DNA of 46,589 nt from Cladosporium sp. IMV 00045 (lineage: Eukaryota; Ascomycota; Dothideomycetes; Cladosporiales; Cladosporiaceae): the NCBI GenBank assembly GCA_001931905.2, contig MSJI02000513.1:17044-63632 (forward strand), given 5' to 3'. The notes below the pieces were generated by a model, which was given only the letters and a program-made list of their open reading frames with translations, did not search any database and was not told the DNA's origin. This document shows, one piece after another, positions 39,441 through 46,589 of this stretch (positions are counted from its first letter, which is position 1; the number at the start of each line of letters is the position of its first letter). A program made the translations under genes and the position numbers.

Positions 39441-41890
39441 ATGCCGCGCGTGCGCGCTTCCGGAAACCAGGCGGCGCCTAACTACGCCTCGCCTGTGAAA
39501 ACAATGTCAATACCGCTCAACGACGATCGCTCGGAGAAAGCAGCGCGCCTGCAATCACGACACATGGCACACTCAAAGCAGCTCCACGAACTCAAAGCAG
39601 CCGCGACCCCTAACAAAAAGCGCAAGTCACTGGGCGCCGAGGGACCAGAGACGCCGTCGCAAGAGGATGGATTCGGCGTACGAGGCGATGCGGTCACGCC
39701 TATGAAGCGTGTGCCTATTCTCGCCAACTTCGAAGAGTGGATGAAAATGGCGACGGACAACAAGATCAACGCGAACAACAGCTGGAATTTTGCGCTCATT
39801 GATTATTTCCACGACATGAGCTTGTTGAAGGAGGGAGACCAGATCAACTTTCAAAAGGCGAGCTGCACGCTTGATGGCTGTGTCAAGATTTACACAAGCC
39901 GTGTGGACAGTGTTGCGACCGAAACTGGCAAGCTGTTGAGCGGCCTCGCCGACAGCGGGAACAAGAAGCGCAGAGACGACGATGCGGATGCGGATGGAGA
40001 GGAGGGCGATGAGGAAGAGGAAGGCGAAGACGGACAGAAGAAAAAGAGCAAGAAGAAGGCGCAGCGCTCGGCCGAAGCTACTCTTGTGAACTCCTTCGAG
40101 CAGCTGAGATTGAAAAAGATGGAGCTCGAGTTCTCTGTGGATCCTCTGTTCAAAAAGGCGTCTGCTGACTTTGATGAGGGAGGCGCAAAGGGTCTGCTTC
40201 TGAACCATCTCTCCATTGATGGCACGGGAAGGATTGTCTTTGACAGCAGTGATGACGCGCGAGAGGTGGAGGAGACCAGACAAGACAGCATGGAACCTGA
40301 AGGAGAACAAGAGCCAAGCAAGGACGAGGCCACTGTTAGCGAGCCGGCAGATGCGGAGGGCTTGATCAACATTGGCTCACTGGGCGCGCGCTTCTTCCCC
40401 AACCTTGACGCACTGGACAGTCAAGACATCTGCCCCTCGCTCAAAGCATTTGAGTTGGGAGGAGGCGACGGATCAATGGACTTGCCATTCCTCAAGGCGC
40501 CCGAGAACTGGAGGGACGAGCATCCGGAATCGGCTGATCAGGATGATGACGAAGAGGCTGGTGGCTTTGACGGACCCGCACCTTTTGACGACGACGGTGT
40601 AGGTGCGATCAACTTTGATGACGATGTAGAGGTCGGATTCGGTGAGGGCGGCGAAGCATGGGCCAAGGATGCTGCGATCCAGCCTCAGATGCGCGTACAC
40701 AATGCCTCGGCCGATGGCAACGAAGAAGGCGACGAAGTTGGCACATTCGATACCGAAGGAAACGCCTACGGTGTCACCTTGCAGCACCGAGAGCAGAATG
40801 ACCATGAAAACATTCTCAACTACTTCGACACAGCACTTCACAAGAACTGGGCAGGCCCCGAGCACTGGAAGATTGCTCGCATCAAAGAAGCAAACAAGCC
40901 AGCTGCGCCGCAACGAGTCCGCAAGGAGAAGGAACCTTTCGAGATCAACTTCGCAGCCCCAATGAGCAGCGAGCTAGCAAGCATGCTCTACACCAAGGCC
41001 TCGAGCAACGCAGCGATTTCTCTTCCCAAGCGCGAGTGGAGAAGTAAGACCCGCAACCTCCTTCCGGACGACAAGCATTTCAACTCCAAGGACCTCCTGA
41101 AGCTCTTCCTCAAGCCCAAAGCTAAGCTCGGCGCAAGAAAGGGTCTCAAGCCCATGCGTGCCCACGAGGAAGTGGACGAAGCATACTGGGCTGCTAACGG
41201 TGGACCTCCAGCGGCCGCTGAAGAGCCAGTCCAAGGTGACTATGACGCTAACTTCTTTGCTGATGACAACCTGCCCATGGCTGGCGACATGGACGACGAT
41301 TCCTTCGCCGACGCTCGCGAGGCATTCTCACCTGGCCTCGACGACGGTGGCATGGCTTCTGGACCTACGGGCCCTGGCATCGATGCCGTCGCTGGAAGCG
41401 TCGATCCCGCGCAAGAAGGAGCATTCGGCGCGCAGCACGTCACGCAGAGCAGACGACTGAGGCCCGAGTACGTGCAGTACGCCCGCGTAGCGAAAAAGGT
41501 CGACGTGAGGCGTCTGAAAGAGGAGATGTGGCGAGGCATTGGCTTTGGCGAAGAAAGGTCCGTATCAACTAACATCTTTGTCTACGATTGGGGAAAAGAG
41601 ACTAACCAAACACCCAAAACAGAGAACCCCCCACCCCCTCAGCGCAAAAACCGCAAATCCCCACCCTCTCCCCCGACGAGTCCGGCACGCTCATGTTTAC
41701 GGACATCATGAACAATCTCTCGCACGTCTACCCCAAACAACAACTCAACGACATTTCCACTTCGTACGGTTTTATCTGTCTTCTGCACTTGGCCAACGAA
41801 AAGGGCCTAGTGATCGAGAATGTCGAGGGTTGGGAGAATTTGAGCGTCAAGAGAGATTTCGAGGCGCAGGTCAGCGAGGGTGATATCTGA
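39441..41890 (+). CDS. BRN1: Condensin complex subunit 2 (kleisin, Brn1/Barren/CAP-H)
   Basis: Kleisin subunit that bridges the Smc2-Smc4 heads of condensin in mitotic chromosome compaction. Two exons, 39441-41557 and 41623-41890, over a 65-bp intron; 794 residues. The N-terminal kleisin region has PMKRVPILANFEEWMKMA and NNSWNFALIDYFHDM, followed by a basic/acidic linker, LVNSFEQLRLKKMELEFSVDPLFKK, the acidic middle, the NFAAP / LYTKASSNAAISLPKREW block, and the C-terminal winged helix (LMFTDIMNNLSHVYPKQQL, ISTSYGFICLLHLANEKGL). Without the splice the last domain is lost. Start at 39441 is the first ATG before the conserved part; the upstream frame has no ATG near a Kozak context. Confidence 0.95.
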
Positions 41891-42195
41891 GAGGGTTGAT
41901 TCATCTGCGGTTTGGGGATTTTTTCGTTTTCTGAGTTTATGAGTTACGGTGGCGTTGAGGGTACGGATATACGCCTGAGTGATGCATGGGTTGGGTTGGA
42001 AATTCTTTTTGGGGGTGTAAATGAACGGCTTTCGTAGATTTTCAATACTCTTTCCTGTTTATGTTCGAGTTGCGCCAACCACTGATTTTTGCATTGGAGA
42101 TAACACGTAGTACTGTTCATTTCAAGTAATGACTGTTCATACATCTGTACCAAACACTATCCCCATCCAACGTATCCAATCCTAACCAGCCCACC
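41891..42195. other. Convergent 3' spacer
   Basis: 305 bp between convergent gene ends. No gene or structure seen. Confidence 0.4.
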
Positions 42196-44156
42196 TCAAC
42201 CCCCACCCCCTTCCTTCAGCTCATCATCATCATCATCCTCCTCCTCCCAACCCCAAGACACCCTCAACCTGTCCTCCGTCCCAGAACAAACAATAGCCGC
42301 ACAATTCCCCTGAGCCCGTCTCAGTGTCCTAAGAGCTTGTCGCTGCGAAGCCTTGTCGGGGAGTATGTGACCAACTGTGCCAAAGATATCAAATTACATC
42401 AGCTCGCCGCAGGCGACTTCATGAGTAGCTTTGAGGCTGGCGCGCAACTTACATGACAAAATGGGCAGAGTGCTCATCAACACAATGCCCGTGGAGTTTG
42501 CGTGGGATTCGGCGACGGCGCAGACGCGGCGGAGGAGGGTGAGGCATTCAATCTAGTGTTTGGAGTGTGAGTCTGGTTGGTTTGAGAGGGTGGAGGGTGT
42601 TTGGTAGGCTTACGTTGATGTCGGAAGGACGCAGTGGCTGGGTTGTGCGGGGTGGGATGTTGTTGATTAGGAGGAGGCGCGCGAGGCAGTAGTATTGATG
42701 AGAGGCGGCTGAGAGGGATTGTGAGTACATGCAGGGGAGTTGTGTCGTGAGGCACATCGGACGGACCGTGTATATCGTTAGCAAATGATATAATTCCACA
42801 AGGTTGATATTCGCTCGGCTTGGTCTGGAAAGTGGGTAGGAAAGGCGCTGGTAACGTCTCTTTCCACTGGTCTAAATCGTTGTTGAGCTTTAGCCGCATG
42901 ATCTCTCCGAGCTCTTCGGATGTCCGTCGTAAAAGAAGTCTCTCACAGACACAACCAACATCGTTATACTTGCGTTGACCAATCTAGGTTCGTTCGTATC
43001 AGAGCAAATACCCTGCATGAGACAGCAATTGACTGAAGCCCGCGAGAGCGGTTGTTCGTTGATCAAGGCAACGTGGATATACAAGCGAAGGATATTCATG
43101 AAAATCGCCGCATGCAAGCTAGAAGTCGGATTTCGACGCCATGCCTCGACGAATACGTCGAGGCCCAGGAGGCTGTGGGATGCTGCATCTTGGGCTGCGA
43201 CGCGGATGATGTTGACTGCTGCGAGCATTGGTGCTTCGAAGGCTCGGGTTTGGAGGTCTGGAAGAAGAGTGCGGAAGCATTCATCTTGGTAATGGAGGGC
43301 TACGGATTCTTCGAGCTCGCCTCGGAGGCAGAGATGACGAGATGCTAATGCAAGGATGGCGCTCAGGAGGGGTGGACATGATACCGCTAGGTTGGGCAGA
43401 ATGCAGCCGAAGTGCTTTATGTTGTCTGAATGGTCGAACCAAGGCGCTATGTTATTGACGTAGTGATGCATCAACGTAGCCTCTGACTGATTCTTGAAAG
43501 GTCATCGTGCGTCGTTCGGCGTTTCAATCGCCGTATAATAAGAGCCTGCGGAGCTCGATGACTGATCGATCTTTGATCCGCTGTGGTTATGTGATATGTC
43601 GCTGCTATGAGCTGCGAAACATGCTACGGTCGGAGCGTGAATTGCCCTATTATTCGAGATGGAGACGTTGCTCTGATTTATAGCGCTAGGTGTCGATGAA
43701 GAGGTTGACCGGTCTGTAAAAATCACTGCATGGTGACGAGGTGTTAGTACAAGGTATCGAAAGAATTATATATGCCCTGAAATCTGATCGGGTTAGGTCA
43801 AATGCATGTTTTTGTTCTGTTATACATACCGATAGAACAGCTACACATACCAGCAGGGAAACCTAACCACGTATGTTGATCGTTGAAATTGAGATTATAT
43901 CGCCTTCTACGGCGTACAACATCAAGGGTGGTTTCTCCTAAGATAACATGGTCCGACTCCCCGCTGCAGATGCGAACTCCCCGGCGACAGTGACAGCAAG
44001 CAGGCTGTTGACCATCACACTTTAGGTGACGAGCTCGGCACTCGTGGCTGCATGTAATAAGGCGGATTAGCTGTCATCCTGAACTGTGGCTTACTATTCC
44101 AGATTGCAGATGGAACGGGCCCTTGCATACCATGAGCGTTGCTTTCTCCTAACCAT
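42196..44156 (-). pseudogene. Zn(II)2Cys6 transcription factor with premature stop and probable frameshift
   Basis: Exon 1 (44131-44156) and exon 2 (43851-44047) splice to a full zinc cluster: C9-x2-C12-x6-C19-x6-C26-x2-C29-x6-C36. Exon 3 begins at 43725 after a 125-bp intron. It runs in frame into a TGA at 43502-43504, then continues without a gap as PFKNQSEATLMHHYVNNI and APWFDHSDN, the start of the Fungal_trans_2 domain. Family members have Trp at the stop position, so TGG to TGA is likely. Further on, near 42893-42940, VVSVRDFFYDGHP and the continuation LGEIMRLKLNNDLDQWKETL are in different frames; one lost base or an odd short intron would explain it. The 3' exons (42453-42552 and 42196-42374, introns 61 and 78 bp) are intact and end DELKEGGGG. 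Decay is recent: splice sites and most codons are still good. A sequencing error at two sites is the main alternative. Confidence 0.7.
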
Positions 44157-45156
44157 GTCGTCGGTACAAATATTCGATTGCATACGTCAATGACGAAGTG
44201 ACGAGGTGCGGCCATTTTGGAGTGCACAAGATAAATACAAATTCAACTTTGCCACCAGAGTAGTACTTTCATACGTTCAAGTGCTCTGTATGACTACGAT
44301 GTGTTGTGTTGCATCAAACTGATTACCTTAGCAATAGCGAATTGAGGCGTAATTAGCCACAGAAGCGTCTACCGGGAGGCTGCATCTCACGTAAGCAGCC
44401 CAGTAAGCTGAGTGCATGGCTGAGATATATATGGTCCCGAGATGTAAACACCTGTATCGCCAGGCGAGGGCTGAAATCGAGTTTTCCCGAACATGTGATA
44501 TAAACCACGTATCGGCGTAACATATTGATCCGGCTGTCTTGGTAATGCTCATGTCATGGCGTTCCTTACATAAGGATTTCCAATCTGGTCGGCCAGACTG
44601 ATGACATGCGCACATAGTTCTTTCATAGCGAGATACCACATAGTTCACACAGTAAAGAGGACAGGAAAGGGACTGTACAGCTGATCATTGCCCTCTACTC
44701 CATTGTCGTTTTTTAGACGAGGAGCGGACGGCACCCAAGATCCTCTGAAAAGTCGTTCTCCACTAGCACAGACGGTTTTCGTCGTCATGGAGCATCACCC
44801 GATAAGGCGGCTCTCGATTCGAAAATGCTTTTATAGGCAGTGTTGATTGTTTGCGTTGTTCATGAAGAAGAAAAAGAGGAATATTTGCGCGGGCGACAGC
44901 AAGTTTTATTTTCTCGCTGGCTGGCGGCAAGCTCAGACGAAAAGGCGCGGGCCGAGCCCTTGTTCCCGAGCCAATGACAAGCCCATATCAAGACCCTTGC
45001 GAACAGTCATGAGCGCGGGCCAAAAAATGTGAGGGCGTGACGCATTGGGGGGCGCGGCGGGCTATTAGATTACCAGACGGCATTATTAGAAAGCGTCCAT
45101 TGCCAATTGACTTCTTGTTTACTTCACATACACATACACATACAAATACAGAAATC
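44157..45156. other. Intergenic region upstream of the broken regulator and LYS1
   Basis: 1.0 kb that should hold the regulator promoter and the LYS1 promoter (divergent). A CACATA microsatellite (about 45126-45145) lies in the LYS1 leader, just before the ATG. A poly-purine GAAGAAGAAAAAGAGGA stretch is at 44861-44880. No gene supported. Confidence 0.4.

Positions 45157-46589
<1,433 letters not shown>

Noticed and set aside
42225..42250. CAT/CTC trinucleotide repeat as a separate microsatellite feature
   Set aside because: It is the coding sequence of an acidic Asp/Glu run in the last exon of the broken regulator, so it is described there.

Overview
This window reads as nuclear DNA of a filamentous ascomycete (Pezizomycotina). 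Genes are mostly single-exon or cut by short 50-125 bp introns with GT..AG ends and CTAAC/CTGAC branch sites. Gene content is typical of the group: Zn2Cys6 regulators, a large NCLX-type exchanger, trehalose synthase regulatory subunit, mevalonate kinase, saccharopine dehydrogenase. There are no operons. I cannot fix the genus from sequence alone; a dothideomycete would fit but that is a guess.

Layout. 0.6-3.1 kb: Zn2Cys6 regulator (-). 4.0-5.0 kb: FAR-17a/AIG1-like membrane protein, four exons (+). 5.3-8.0 kb: head-to-head pair of a mitochondrial-type cysteine synthase (-) and the ATP synthase assembly chaperone Atp12 (+). 8.3 kb: intron-containing tRNA-Pro(UGG) (-). 8.8-9.8 kb: degenerate HIT-domain protein. 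11.4-13.4 kb: amino acid permease with an awkward last splice junction. 13.4-17.8 kb: a gene-poor island with a decayed ~88 bp tandem array, three hairpins with matching stem changes, coding-like fragments and homopolymer tracts. 17.9-20.7 kb: Tps3/Tsl1-type trehalose synthase subunit (-). 23.3-24.7 kb: Pho80-type cyclin (-). 26.2-28.6 kb: divergent pair of proteasome subunit beta1 (-) and a BEM46-like hydrolase (+). 29.3-30.8 kb: mevalonate kinase (+). 31.4-34.7 kb: an unrecognised multi-exon gene (-), an Rrn10-like Pol I factor (-) and a one-pass membrane protein (+). 35.6-41.9 kb: divergent pair of NCLX-like exchanger (-) and condensin subunit 2 (+). 42.2-44.2 kb: a second Zn2Cys6 regulator (-) that looks broken. 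45.2 kb to the end: saccharopine dehydrogenase Lys1 (+), cut by the window edge.

Most genes are housekeeping functions in sulfur and lysine amino-acid synthesis, mitochondrial assembly, sterol precursor synthesis, proteolysis, chromosome condensation and rRNA transcription. I found no biosynthetic cluster, no transposase or reverse transcriptase, and no clear new multi-gene system. The most interesting material is (i) the repeat/hairpin island at 13.9-14.9 kb, (ii) catalytic residues of two essential enzymes encoded on micro-exons of 15 and 19 nt, (iii) the apparently disabled regulator at 42.2-44.2 kb, and (iv) small genes and frame changes that simple ORF calling misses.
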